Assembly (NCBI RefSeq): GCF_037126465.1
Contig: NC_088202.1
Location: 28,752,213 to 28,816,212 of the forward strand
DNA from: Ornithodoros turicata
Taxonomy: Eukaryota; Arthropoda; Arachnida; Ixodida; Argasidae
Direction: 5' to 3'
Length of the DNA: 64,000 nt
Part shown: positions 9,738-19,790 of the stretch, one piece after another
How the letters are laid out: every line of letters starts with the position of its first letter
Position numbering within the stretch: the first letter of the stretch is position 1
The notes under the pieces: generated by a model
Told to the model about the DNA's origin: nothing
Databases searched by the model: none
The model's input: only the letters and a program-made list of their open reading frames with translations
Made by a program: the position numbers and the translations under genes

Positions 9738-12700
9738 ATGGGTCCCTCAACAAGGAGTAGCAAGAACGGGGAGCGGGGAGACGAAGGTGATGGTGCGAGG
9801 GTGGACAACGGTTCAGATGTCACGGATATCGCCGAAACAGACTTGCAAACTAAATTGGCGATCGAAAAAGAAAGGACGCAACAACTGTTGCTACAGGTTC
9901 GACTCGCGGAGCTTGGGCAAGCGGGTGGCACGCGGGACGGGGACCGAATATCACTGTCGGGAGGTCAAAGTCAGAATTCCGACCCATTAAAACACTTTTC
10001 AAAGATGTTGCAGGGCGCAATTCCAAAATTCCCGGCTGACGCGGAGGCACCCGTGTGGTTTGATACGGTCGAGTGTGTGTTTGAGAGGTACGATGTGCCA
10101 GAGAACATCCGCGCGCATTTGATTTATCCGGCGGTGGCCAGCCGGATGGGTTACTTATGTTCTCAGATGAGCAAAGACGACGAATTCGCGTTTGAGACCA
10201 TTAAATCGGCAGTGCTGAAAGAACTACGGCTGTGTCCAAGCGAATATAGGAGGCGTTTCCTATCGTTGACGAAAACAAAAGGCGAGAGCTGGAAACAGTT
10301 CGTGCGACGACTGAGTAGTTACCTCGCGTATTACATTGAGGCGAGAGAAATCAAGGACTTGGAGACGCTCAAAAATCTGTTCGTCGCGGATCAACTAAAG
10401 GCAACCATAGGGCCCGACGCTCTCAAGTACGTGACACTGAGAGAGGGAGACGATTGGTTTGATGCATTCGAAATCGCGGAGTTACTCGCCGTGTACGATG
10501 AGGCAGACGGGAAGCGTCGCGCTGGCGCTAATGTCTCGACGGAGACGAAGCGTCCGGGCGGCGACATTCCGTCGGCGTCGTTGGGACAAGGTTCAGGACG
10601 TAATCAAACAGCGCCAGTCGCGAACGTCGGTCAGGCAAAAAGGGTCCAGGGACGAAGCCGTCCAGGTAACTCGGGGAATCGATGCTTCAGGTGCGGCGAC
10701 ACAGGGCACAGGAAAGCAGATTGCCCTCTTTTGCGTGGGAACTCTGGTGCAGGTGGCGTCGGGACCGCGTCTCAAAACGCATCGCCGACCCCAACGGCAG
10801 GAGTGCTCCTGGCACGTGCGGGTATCGGAGAAACGAGTGCGATACGGTTGTCGACACTGCAGCGCGTGAATCTTGCGTGCGCTGGTCGCCCCGTAAACGC
10901 AATTCTCGATTCGGGAGCCGAGGTCACAGTGCTACGGGAGTCGTTGGTTCCGCAGGAGTTACAAGAGCCCAGTGGGTCGATTCAGCTAGTTTCGGCGTTC
11001 AACCACAAGACCCCGGTAAAGTTGGTAACGTTACCCTTGTCGTTGTCGCGCGAACAGAGTCACGTCTCACGCGAGATAGACCACCATACTTCCGTCCTGT
11101 GCGCGTGTTCAATGGATTACCACGTAGCGGGTAACAGTGTGCGTCGCGAGGACGTCACAGAAGCCGCGCAGGATAATGAGGAAGGGTCACATAAATGCGA
11201 GGCGAGAGACCGCAGCAAAACGGGAGAGCATCCGTCGCCTCGGGCTTGGGAAAAACCGTCGAGTACCGATGGGGAGGAAAGCATAGAGAGGGAAGCGGAT
11301 GCGGTGGCTCAGGTTTGCGCGGTCGTCACAGGTGTGGACTCAGGCGACTCTGCTGCAGCTACGCTAAGTAGGTCGGAAAGGGCAGAACAGCTGAGGAGCG
11401 CGCAGGGCGTTGACGCGACACTCGCCAAGGCATTTAGGGACGCGGGAAACGGCAAAGGTGGTATGTACATACAAGATGGTATTTTATACCACCGAGATAG
11501 GATCAGGGGAAGGGTGGTCACCCAACTGGTTCTCCCACAGTCGCGAAGGACTGAAGTGTTGTTGCTTGCGCATGAGTCGCCCTGGGGTGGGCACCTTGGG
11601 GTCAAGAAAACAATGGCACGCATCAAGTATAGCTTTTACTGGCCCGGCATAGAGGCAGATGTCAAAAGACATTGTACGTCGTTCCACGGTTGCCAGCTGA
11701 GATCCGTCAGGCGGAGAAACGATCGCGTACCTATAACTCCATTGACGCGACCCGAGCGGCCGTTTCAGCGTGTGAACGTTGACGTCATCGGTCCGATCGA
11801 GCCGCCGTCATCTCGTGGGCACCGTTACGCGATTTGTGTAGTAGACCTACACACTAGGTGGCCAGAAGTAATTTGTTTAAGATCGCTCACTGCGAAAGCA
11901 ACGTGTGAGGCGCTTCTGGAAGTGTTCAGTCGAACAGGGGTCCCGGAAGAAATATGCAGCGACCAGGGGACTAACTTTACAGCCGCTCTCACACAGGAAC
12001 TCCTTAAACGAGTTGGGTGCACACCGAGGTTTTCGACCCCTGATCACCCGGAAAGCAACGGTTCTGTTGAAAGATGGAACCGGGTGTTCAAAAATATGCT
12101 GCATCACATCATCCAGAGGGAGCAGAGGGGTTGGGACAGATTCATACCCTATTTACTGTGGGCATACAGGGAAGTCCCGCATGACACTATTGGCATATCG
12201 CCCTTCGAGATGCTATACGGTCGCACACCGACGGGTCCCTTGGCTATCCTGAAGAATACATGGACCGGGGAGGTCGATCTGCCTGACACTTTGCGCGAAT
12301 CCCCACGTGAATACTTGCGGAAGCTCAGGGAAGAGCTTCACCGAGCCGCTGAAATTGCGCGCGTGACGGGTGAAAATCAACAGGACATTTACGCAGGCTA
12401 TTACAACAGACAGGCGAAAGCGAAGGAGTTCGCGGTCGGGACGCAGGTCTTGCTGCACGATTCTGTCCCACCCAGTAGGTTACACCCAAGGTGGAGCGGT
12501 CCGCACACGGTGGTGGCAAAGGAAAGACAGCACACATACGTCATAGAAGACGCGGAAGGGAAACGCAGGACGGTGCATGCGAATCGGTTAAGGGGATACC
12601 ACGCTAGAGTGAATCAGGTCGGGGTGGTGTTCGAGGCGGACGACGAGTTCGGAGAGATCAGTTACGCACCTCGCGTATCAACGCGTTCGAATACCGCAAG

Positions 12701-14153
12701 CGATACCCTGGGGACCATAAAGGTTGATCACCTGGCGAGAGAACAACAAGCAGCTATTGGAGCCATGTTCTCGGAGTTCAGCGACCTATTCCAAAACCAT
12801 ATGGGAATCGCTAAGGTGGGAGAACACCGCATAAGCTTGAGGGAAGGTGTAACACCCAGGAAACCACACAGGTACCGCATTCCCGAAACCTTGAAAAGTG
12901 AGGTAAGCCGCCAGGTACAAGAGCTGGTCGCGCAGGGTCTAGTCTACCCCGTGGAGAGCGATCACGCTCACCCGGTTGTATGCGTGTCCAAGAAGGACGG
13001 TAGCGTTCGAATGTGCGTTGACTACCGAGCATTAAACGCAGTCACGCGGGAGGACGCGTTCCCGATGGCTCTGCCGCAAGAACTAATCATGCGTGTGGGA
13101 CGGGCGAGCTACATTACCATCGTAGACTTGCGCCGTGGGTATTGGCAAGTACCATTGGCCAAGGAATCGCAATCATTGTCTGCCTTCGTGACGCATGAGG
13201 GACAGTTCGCGTGGCGGGTTATGCCATTCGGTTTAAAGAATGCCGCCGCGACTTTCCAACGCATTGTAAACGCACTACTGCGCGACCACGGAGAATATGC
13301 CGCCGCCTATCTCGACGATATAGCGATATTCTCGCAAGCGTGGGGCGACCACCTCAAACATCTACGAGCAGTGTTCGGTGCACTGCGGAAGGCGGGACTA
13401 ACGATAGCCACCGAGAAGTGCCACGTAGCACGGCGATCGATTCCCTACCTTGGACATATAATTGGATCCGGACGCCATGCGCCAGATCCGGAGAAGCTGG
13501 CAGCCATCAGCGGTCTAAAGAGGCCTAAGACCAAAAGGGACGTGCGTAGCGCCTTGGGGCTGTTCGGGTATTACCGAGAATACATACCCAATTACGCGGA
13601 ATTGGCCTTACCGCTGACAGCGCTGACCGGAAAAAGGGTCACAAATGTGGTTCCGTGGGCAAACGAGGCCGAAAAGGCGTTCGAAAATCTAAAAGACGCA
13701 TTGTCATCGGCCGCAGCTCTCGCAACACCAGACCCGTCTAAGCCGTACTGGCTGTACACGGATGCCTCCGATTATGCCGTCGGGGCATGCTTATCACAAA
13801 TCTCGGAGGGCAGGGAGGTCCCGATCTCGTTTGCCAGTCACAAGCTCTCGCCAACCCAACAACGCTGGGCGACAATAGAAAAGGAAGCATTTGCGATCAT
13901 ATGGGGCCTCGGGCGGTATGACAACTGGTTGTACGGGGCGGAGGTATTCGTGGTATCGGACCACAATCCACTCTCGTACCTCACGGAAAGCACGCCTCAT
14001 AGCGCGAAGCTTATGAGGTGGGCGTTGGCGCTGCAGAGATACCGCTTAACGGTCAAATACCGCAAGGGCAGGGCCCACGGCAACGCGGACGCATTGTCGC
14101 GTCTGGAAAACGCGGGTTGGGAGCAGGGGAGTCATAGCGAAGGACCCAGTTAA
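9738..14153 (+). CDS. Gag-Pol polyprotein, Ty3/gypsy, PR-IN-RT-RH order
   Basis: A single uninterrupted frame of 1471 residues counted from the first ATG at 9738; the open frame extends 57 bp upstream only by using GTG. Order of domains: capsid-like Gag; CCHC zinc knuckle C316-x2-C-x4-H-x4-C329; aspartic protease with DSGA at D391; integrase with H612/H619 of the zinc finger, catalytic D682, D742 and E778 (35 residues between the last two) and a C-terminal GPY/F-like WSGP; then reverse transcriptase with the VMPFGL motif and YLDD at 1191-1194; then RNase H with D1342, E1381/E1383 and D1408. Integrase before reverse transcriptase is the reverse of ordinary Ty3/gypsy and matches Gmr1-like elements. 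There is no env and no frameshift between gag and pol. One likely defect: the first Cys of the integrase CxxC pair is Phe (F649), with C652 intact. Confidence 0.95.
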   Translation: MGPSTRSSKNGERGDEGDGARVDNGSDVTDIAETDLQTKLAIEKERTQQLLLQVRLAELGQAGGTRDGDRISLSGGQSQNSDPLKHFSKMLQGAIPKFPADAEAPVWFDTVECVFERYDVPENIRAHLIYPAVASRMGYLCSQMSKDDEFAFETIKSAVLKELRLCPSEYRRRFLSLTKTKGESWKQFVRRLSSYLAYYIEAREIKDLETLKNLFVADQLKATIGPDALKYVTLREGDDWFDAFEIAELLAVYDEADGKRRAGANVSTETKRPGGDIPSASLGQGSGRNQTAPVANVGQAKRVQGRSRPGNSGNRCFRCGDTGHRKADCPLLRGNSGAGGVGTASQNASPTPTAGVLLARAGIGETSAIRLSTLQRVNLACAGRPVNAILDSGAEVTVLRESLVPQELQEPSGSIQLVSAFNHKTPVKLVTLPLSLSREQSHVSREIDHHTSVLCACSMDYHVAGNSVRREDVTEAAQDNEEGSHKCEARDRSKTGEHPSPRAWEKPSSTDGEESIEREADAVAQVCAVVTGVDSGDSAAATLSRSERAEQLRSAQGVDATLAKAFRDAGNGKGGMYIQDGILYHRDRIRGRVVTQLVLPQSRRTEVLLLAHESPWGGHLGVKKTMARIKYSFYWPGIEADVKRHCTSFHGCQLRSVRRRNDRVPITPLTRPERPFQRVNVDVIGPIEPPSSRGHRYAICVVDLHTRWPEVICLRSLTAKATCEALLEVFSRTGVPEEICSDQGTNFTAALTQELLKRVGCTPRFSTPDHPESNGSVERWNRVFKNMLHHIIQREQRGWDRFIPYLLWAYREVPHDTIGISPFEMLYGRTPTGPLAILKNTWTGEVDLPDTLRESPREYLRKLREELHRAAEIARVTGENQQDIYAGYYNRQAKAKEFAVGTQVLLHDSVPPSRLHPRWSGPHTVVAKERQHTYVIEDAEGKRRTVHANRLRGYHARVNQVGVVFEADDEFGEISYAPRVSTRSNTASDTLGTIKVDHLAREQQAAIGAMFSEFSDLFQNHMGIAKVGEHRISLREGVTPRKPHRYRIPETLKSEVSRQVQELVAQGLVYPVESDHAHPVVCVSKKDGSVRMCVDYRALNAVTREDAFPMALPQELIMRVGRASYITIVDLRRGYWQVPLAKESQSLSAFVTHEGQFAWRVMPFGLKNAAATFQRIVNALLRDHGEYAAAYLDDIAIFSQAWGDHLKHLRAVFGALRKAGLTIATEKCHVARRSIPYLGHIIGSGRHAPDPEKLAAISGLKRPKTKRDVRSALGLFGYYREYIPNYAELALPLTALTGKRVTNVVPWANEAEKAFENLKDALSSAAALATPDPSKPYWLYTDASDYAVGACLSQISEGREVPISFASHKLSPTQQRWATIEKEAFAIIWGLGRYDNWLYGAEVFVVSDHNPLSYLTESTPHSAKLMRWALALQRYRLTVKYRKGRAHGNADALSRLENAGWEQGSHSEGPS

Positions 14154-14479
14154 GCGCGGTACAGAACATGTGGCGGTGTCCTTGAGGCGAACGGGGGAAG
14201 GTATCGCCTGACTATGTGTGACTCTAAAAGTGCTCTTTTGAATTGTTTTAACCGTGGGGACCGCATGGAAACTTTTGCACGGAACGTGTGTGTCACAGTC
14301 AGTGAAGCAGTGATCACCATTGGACGTTGCATCGTCGGTTGACGGCTACGTGTTCAAACGTTGAGGGACCATTTTTGTGGCCGCGATGGGCCTGTCAAAT
14401 GTCGTGATGAAGAACTCTTCACTAACGACCAAATTCTTCGTGTGACCATTGTCGACCGCAGAGTCGAACAATGGACTTT
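14154..14479 (+). other. Untranslated 3' region of the LTR element
   Basis: 326 bp between the gag-pol stop codon and the polypurine tract. No further open frame resembling env or an accessory gene was found on either strand. Confidence 0.7.
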
Positions 14480-14489
14480 GGGAAGGAGG
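14480..14489 (+). promoter_or_regulatory. Polypurine tract
   Basis: GGGAAGGAGG lies immediately upstream of the 3' LTR. This is the expected position and composition for the plus-strand primer of reverse transcription. Confidence 0.85.
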
Positions 14490-15117
14490 TGTAGAGGTCG
14501 TTAGAAAGCTCAGGGTGGACGCCACTCGCTGGCTACCACGGAGGCTACGCAGCTGCAGCGGGGGCGACAGGGGACAATTGTTTTCCCCGACACTAAATCA
14601 GGGAAGAGGCTCTCGCGTCTTGCACTGCTACGACTGCTGCGACTTGACAGCCGAGACCGTTACTCGTAAATTGAGAATGAAGGGCGGAGAATTCCGAGGA
14701 ACTGCTGCTGTCAAAATTTAAACCAGTCCAACCAGGGGCTGATGAAGTTTGAACCAGGGCTGCCCGATTGGCCATCCCAGTTAAGGTTGTGGCCCAAGTT
14801 GTCACCCTTTTAAGGGGAGTCAGAGGGTGAGAAGGGGGATCTGAGCTGGACAACGGAGTCGGAAAGTCAGGTTACTCGACTTTCCTCCGTCATGTGTTAT
14901 ATTTGACTCTTGTAAATAATGGTTGTAAATAAACCCCTCGTACATCACGGGAACTTCAGTCTCGGCTCCAGTGCAGTGAAGACAGGTAACAGGTCCAGTA
15001 TCAACCGGACCCGGGAACGACGATTGGGAAGAGATCGTCAACGACTCCTCCAGGTTTATCATCGTCGGGGACTCCGGCTGGCGAACTTCATAAAGTCATC
15101 ATCATACCATTTCTACT
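14490..15117 (+). repeat. 3' LTR of Gmr1-like Ty3/gypsy element
   Basis: 628 bp, TGTAGA to TCTACT, nearly identical to the 5' LTR. AATAAA lies at 14928-14933. It is followed by GCTGG at 15118-15122, completing the target duplication. It is 7 bp shorter than the 5' copy because of a local indel about 140 bp in. Confidence 0.95.
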
Positions 15118-15254
15118 GCTGGCTACCCGGCGGCTATCACGCAAGATACTTTCTCTGGAGGCCGCATCACGGCGCCACCAGTTTGTCGCACAGTCCCTAT
15201 GGCCATCGCTATGAATAAACATTCTGGAATGGCCTGTGGTCGTATCAGGACATA

Positions 15255-15370
15255 ACAAATCTATCCGAGATAGGCGCCTCCTTCTGTTTTCAACAAGTCC
15301 GGAGACAAGACGATATCATCCGGAAACCGGAATGGGGGTTGGCTGGGAGGGTGCCATGTGGTGAAGCTGT
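15255..15370. mobile_element. Half-copy of the palindromic MITE
   Basis: Right-hand arm only: GTTTTCAACAAGTCCGG, ACGATATCATCCGG, GGTTGGCTGGGAGGG and GTGGTGAAGCTG, ending GAAGAGTG before TA. It lies between the LTR element and the first scramblase coding exon. The left arm is absent. Confidence 0.65.
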
Positions 15371-15735
15371 GAAGAGTGTAGGTGCTGGTCTGCTGGCCAG
15401 ATCAACAGCTTTGCGGCCCACATAAGCCTGTGATGCTGTACACGAGCACTGTGCCCTATATTCGTGAAGTTTAACGTATTATATAACACTATTATTCAGG
15501 CAATGTTTCGCAACGTTCGTTCTGTTGCCCAGGGGGTCTGTAGAGAACTCCAGCCATCCGCCGGCATATTCTGCTTTGCCTTCCATCGCGACTGAATGTG
15601 AAAGTATGGTTATACGATAATTGCCGCAGCTCATGATGCACCTCATGCGCAGTTCATGACCCTCAGTTTGCGTCTCTACTTGCAGTTTACAGGTCCCAAG
15701 TAATCCTTACGAAGTGCAAACCGCATTCCGAACCA

Positions 15736-16066
15736 ATGTCTGAAGCTCTGAGGAAAGCAGATTACCCGCGAAGTACGGTACAAATTCAGGTTGCGCGGAG
15801 TCCACCGAATTTAGGACCAGGAGGTCCCGCAGGCGGAACAGTACAGTACCAAGCTGTACCGATACTGCAGAGTACGGCTCCGGACCAGAGTAAGGCGACA
15901 CAGCAACAGCCAGTTCCAGTACAAGCAGCTGCTCCTAAACCCGAGCCATTCACCGTGCAGCCATCAATTCCTCCACGTCCTGGATGCTTGCCTCCGGGAG
16001 ATTTAAGCTTCTTGGATGGTATAAGTAGCCTAATCATCAACTCGGACCCAGAAAAAGGGCGCGACA
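15736..16066 (+). CDS. Phospholipid scramblase, coding exon 1
   Basis: First coding exon of a scramblase, a family that moves phospholipids between bilayer leaflets in a calcium-dependent way. The reconstructed protein from six exons would be 354 residues; human PLSCR1 has 318. This exon gives residues 1-110: an N-terminal Pro/Gln-rich tail, then C84-LPPGDLSFLDGI, matching the family's CPPGLEYLSQID. I chose the ATG at 15736 because an acceptor-like TACTTGCAG lies upstream at about 15687 and the frame holds from there. The exon ends at a GTAAGA donor after 16066, in phase 1. The open frame past that point (to 16227) is read-through into the intron. The Gmr1-like element ends about 0.6 kb upstream. 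Confidence 0.85.
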
Positions 16067-17000
16067 GTAAGAACAAAATTGTATTCATATTTACGTCGTT
16101 ACGCCTCGTTCACCGGCCTACTAAATCGCTGACATCCGCGAAGTCTGCGGTGTCAGCAGCCACTTTCATTATCATGTGGCAGGTGTCAACGGCACTGAAC
16201 GGTGGCAGCACTAACCAGACATATTAGATATATCGGATATTTACATGATTATCGCTTAATGTTCAATTTCTGTCTTGTGTTCTCCTATTATTGCCCGTCA
16301 GTTATGACGTCACCGTATTTTTTAAATAAGTTTTACATGTCGAACACGGTGTTTTTTCATTGCACAGTTACTGCTTTTGCAGTCTAGTTGTACGGCCAGC
16401 CGGACGTGCTTCCGCAGAGAGAGTTTCAACTCCTAGATGAATAGTTATGCATAAAAATCATTAAATATTTAATTAGGGACTTTCGGACAAAACTGGAGTA
16501 GCAGAGTAAGAGATAATGCTTGTTGAAAGCCATTGCGTTGAAATATAAATCACATATTGCATCACATGCATATTGCTATGCAAATGAGCCAAAACCGAAA
16601 CCGTGCGCCTGAGGCGCGTATGGCTGTAATCGTCGTCGGCTTATCTCGGCCGTAAAGCGGTTTCCTGCGCTCCGGCGTACAGTTTGGGTTTCGACTGCCA
16701 AAACTCTGCGATTGGATGTTTCTCATTTCATGGGATTTGATTGGATTGGATGTTTCTATTTCTACGTACGTGCTCGTTTCATGATTTTTTTTAATGAGGA
16801 TTACATCCCATCCTGCTATCTTACTTTAGCACGAAAGCCCATGACTTGAACTGTTAATCAATTTTATAGGTAATAAATCATCTAGTAGTTACATACGTCC
16901 TTCGAAAGAGTGTCCGCACGGTTATTCATGTTAGCGCCGACCGGACCGACCGGAACCCTTTTTCCCGGTTTGAATTAAGTGACTAAGGTCTGATTGGTAG
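16067..17000 (+). other. Scramblase intron 1
   Basis: Starts GTAAGA and ends TTGGTAG. It contains AT-rich sequence around 16440-16480 and no recognised repeat. The acceptor has only a weak pyrimidine tract, so the exact 3' splice site is less certain than the others. Confidence 0.6.
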
Positions 17001-17096
17001 AATTATTGGAGATTTACGACACGTCTCCTACAGAATCCGAAGAGTGGCTCGTCGTCTACAATAGCGATATGGAAGAGACGTGCTACTTCAACATCG
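17001..17096 (+). CDS. Phospholipid scramblase, exon 2
   Basis: 96 bp, phase 1 to phase 1, encoding about residues 111-142. LLEIYDT aligns with the family's ELLEVLTGFET. The following EEWLVVYNSDMEETCYFNI aligns with the NKYEIKNSFGQRVYFAAED region in the core of the beta-barrel fold. Donor GGTTAG follows 17096. The exon is intact. Confidence 0.8.
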
Positions 17097-17193
17097 GTTA
17101 GTGAGACCCATCCTGACCTTCCTGGTCTCTGCTTATCGTATGGCGGCAGTGATGTTACAATGTAGTTCACCATGCTCCCGTCTTAACTTACAG

Positions 17194-17348
17194 AACAAGA
17201 CCGCTGCGAATACTGCATGTGCATAGGAAATGCCAGTTGCGCACTGCGCGGCGTAGACACTCAGAAGAGACAAATTTTAAAACTACATCGACCGCTCCGA
17301 TGTCAGAGTGGAGTCCGAGGGTATTGCATCGGCTGGTGTGCAAGGCAG
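17194..17348 (+). CDS. Phospholipid scramblase, exon 3
   Basis: 155 bp after a clean CTTACAG acceptor and before CAG/GTAAGC, ending in phase 0 (residues 143-194). It carries CEYCMC, where the family has a cysteine-rich CCTRNCC block, then KLHRPLRC, the counterpart of TLERPLRC. The long Cys run after PLRC in vertebrate PLSCR1, a known palmitoylation site, is reduced here to scattered Cys (YCIGWC). Membrane anchoring may therefore differ. Confidence 0.88.
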
Positions 17349-18328
17349 GTAAGCGCTGCTTTAAGCTAGCTCGTTAAAGGAGGACAGTAGTAGAAGAAGC
17401 ACGAAAGGTTTTCATGTGTGTGTGTGGGGGGGGGGGCAATTTGTTTCACAGAAAAAAAACTCACATAAACATGGTTCCGCGCGTTCACCCTTAACTCGCC
17501 ACTCCAGGTATAACCAGGATGAGGAGGTATGATGGCACGTCACCGATGACGTTATAAGGAGAACTCGTTCGCCGGTTAGCGGGGGTTAGCGCCTTGTCCC
17601 TTTGCCACCGTAAACCAGTTTTGCCAGTTGTCCCGGAGAATTGGGGATAGGAGGAGCGGCCGAATCATTACCGAGCCAGGAGAGACTTTTTCAGAACCCC
17701 GAACAGCAGAGTAGCAGACATTTCTCTAGGCCAATCAGCGAGCGTTCTACTTACATATAGAGTCAGCGCGAGGTTCCAAGCAGATCACAGGCTGGTACTG
17801 CTCTTCACCACCGGTGCGCACGGTCGCTTTTTGCGGCGTATTTTAAATTCAATTTCTGCGATAATTATGAACCTGTGGCGTGAATTACTTTGCATGGTGC
17901 ATCTTACTGGCCTACTGAACAGTTTTATAGAGAAGAAAACAGAAAACGCATTGTGGCTCCCCCTCTAAGCTGCCCGAATGCACCTCAAGCCCTCAATAGC
18001 AGCTTCAGCTTCGTTAACTTGTCATTGGAGCTACAGATTACATTCGTTCATGTTAGCGTCTCTCTAGCGCCATGGAAAGCGTCGTAGATTCACCAAGTGA
18101 ACTGACCCATCCTTTCCTGTTGCAGACCTGTTTCTACCTATTCCTTTCTCTGTTTCCGTGGCGCAAAAACCACCTGTTGCAGGGTTTGCGATCAGCACGC
18201 GTTTTTGCTTGCCACCTGAGGCTGAACCGCCAAGTACTAAGTTGCATACAAGACTTGCGAGCATTTTACGTGTTTGTCGCAGGTTCTTGCATGATTACAT
18301 AAGTTCCTTATTCCGGATTGGTGGATGA

Positions 18329-19790
18329 GCTAACACCCAGGCAGCACACGGCATCGGGCCGATATCAGCAGCAAGTTGGGCATGTCGGCCCAACATATCC
18401 CCGACACTGCCAACTTGTGACCGATGTAGGACAGAAGTTGGCAATGTCGGCTCAATGTTGATGGAAAAATGCGACATCTAGCCGACGCTGCCAACTTGCG
18501 ACCGATATCACGCTGAAGTTGGCAATGTCAGCTTTGTGTTGACCGACACCAGCGAGATGACGCTGACAATGTCAACTTTCGATTGACATCCCACAGAGAT
18601 TGACAATGTCGGCTTGATGATTATAGAAACCAGAGACAAGACGCCGACATTGCCAACTTGCGACCAACATCCAACTAAAGTTGGCAATGTCGGCTCGATG
18701 TTGACCGAAGCCAACGACATGACGCTGACACTGGCTTTCCATCGACTTACTTGGTGTCCCGCGCCAAAAGCAAGTAGGAAACACATTCGTTACGTTGATG
18801 TCGAGTATGCATTGCACGTTGCACGTTGATGTATTCGAAGCAATTCCTCACTTGAGCCTCGTTTGTATATATGCTTGAGCGAATTAAACTGAGACACGTC
18901 ACCTCCAGCATTTTGATTCCGAGACGAGCAGGGCTCTCGAATTTGCGGAAGCTCGTAAAACATGAAATATATAGTATCTGTTTTCGCTTCGAAAGCAATG
19001 CCGGTTCCTTTTGAAATCTTCTTGCACTTCGTGGTCCTAGGAGCTTCTTTTTTTCGTCTTGCTTTCTGTAACGCCGCGCTCATTGTCCGCCACGGGAAAT
19101 ATGAGGAACAAAGGAAACCATCAAAAAATGAAACGAGTAAGAAACAATGGCAGAAATAAAAGTAGTTTCGTCGCAAATAACGAGTCTATAGCGTTTAGTT
19201 AGGATCGCCAACACACGAATACAAATACAATTATGTTCGCACAACATTGGTCACAAATCGGTAGCATGTCGAAATGACATCAGCAGCATGTCCAAATGAT
19301 ATCGGACCAATATCCTGACCCGATATCTGCCCAACTCTGGGCGGTGTTGCAAAGTGTATGTTGGGCCGATATCGGGAGTGTCGGCAGGAGCACATCGATC
19401 GGGGTGCTGCTTGGGATAAACAATTTGAGCACAGGTAACTCACACACTTCTGGCACATCTCACAAATTATACGTAGTGCAGAGTCCACCACGTATATGAT
19501 TATCCACTGGTTAGTCGCGTGTCGTCCCAAAACTGCGGCAAAAGGCAGCGGATCCTCCGAGAGCCAGGATCACAGAGGTATCGGCCCGCCATCGGTCGCT
19601 CATCCACAACTGACATCGGCCCACTGCCTCATTGTGACATCGGCCCTGTGTACAGCTGTGATGTCAGCCCGACCTCGGGGGAGATGTTTCAAAACGGATG
19701 TTGGGCCGACATGATGGGTGTCGGCAAAACGAACACTGGGCCGCTGTCAGTCCAACATCGGTGTGCTGCCCGAGCAGGTTTCACGATGCA
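18329..19790. mobile_element. Foldback-type repeat region with CAGCAC ends and GTCGG motifs
   Basis: Sequence near 18334 (CCCAGGCAGCACAC) is inverted near 19398-19420 (GGTGCTGCTTGGG) and near 19768 (GGTGTGCTGCCCGAG). CATCGGGCCGATATC-like motifs recur throughout 18350-18400, 19310-19390 and 19580-19760. I read this as one or two related non-autonomous elements with CAGCAC-type ends, the left one holding the 81-bp array. Exact boundaries and target duplications were not resolved. Confidence 0.5.
18401..18724. repeat. 81-bp tandem repeat, four units, each a hairpin
   Basis: Units begin at 18401, 18482, 18563 and 18644, and a fifth partial unit begins at 18725, so the spacing is exactly 81 bp each time. 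Each unit carries the facing arms GCCGACATTGCCAACTT and AAGTTGGCAATGTCGGC or a mutated version. Every unit could therefore form its own hairpin. Units differ by many substitutions but no net indels. Because 81 is a multiple of 3, a long frame runs through it on the - strand; I do not treat it as coding. Confidence 0.9.

Noticed and set aside
9787..14000. Many 60-150 codon frames on both strands inside the gag-pol gene
   Set aside because: They are shadows of the 1471-residue polyprotein, with no domain of their own.
16067..16227. Extension of the scramblase exon 1 frame to 16227
   Set aside because: A good donor GTAAGA follows 16066, and only the exon ending there keeps the phase of exon 2; the rest does not resemble scramblase.
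18401..18724. CRISPR-like regular palindromic repeats
   Set aside because: The whole 81 bp is repeated, with no unique spacers, and the context is a eukaryotic intron.
18508..18829. Frames of 71-92 codons with repeating peptide on the - strand
   Set aside because: The 81-bp period is a multiple of three, which keeps frames open by chance. There is no start context and no known repeat protein.
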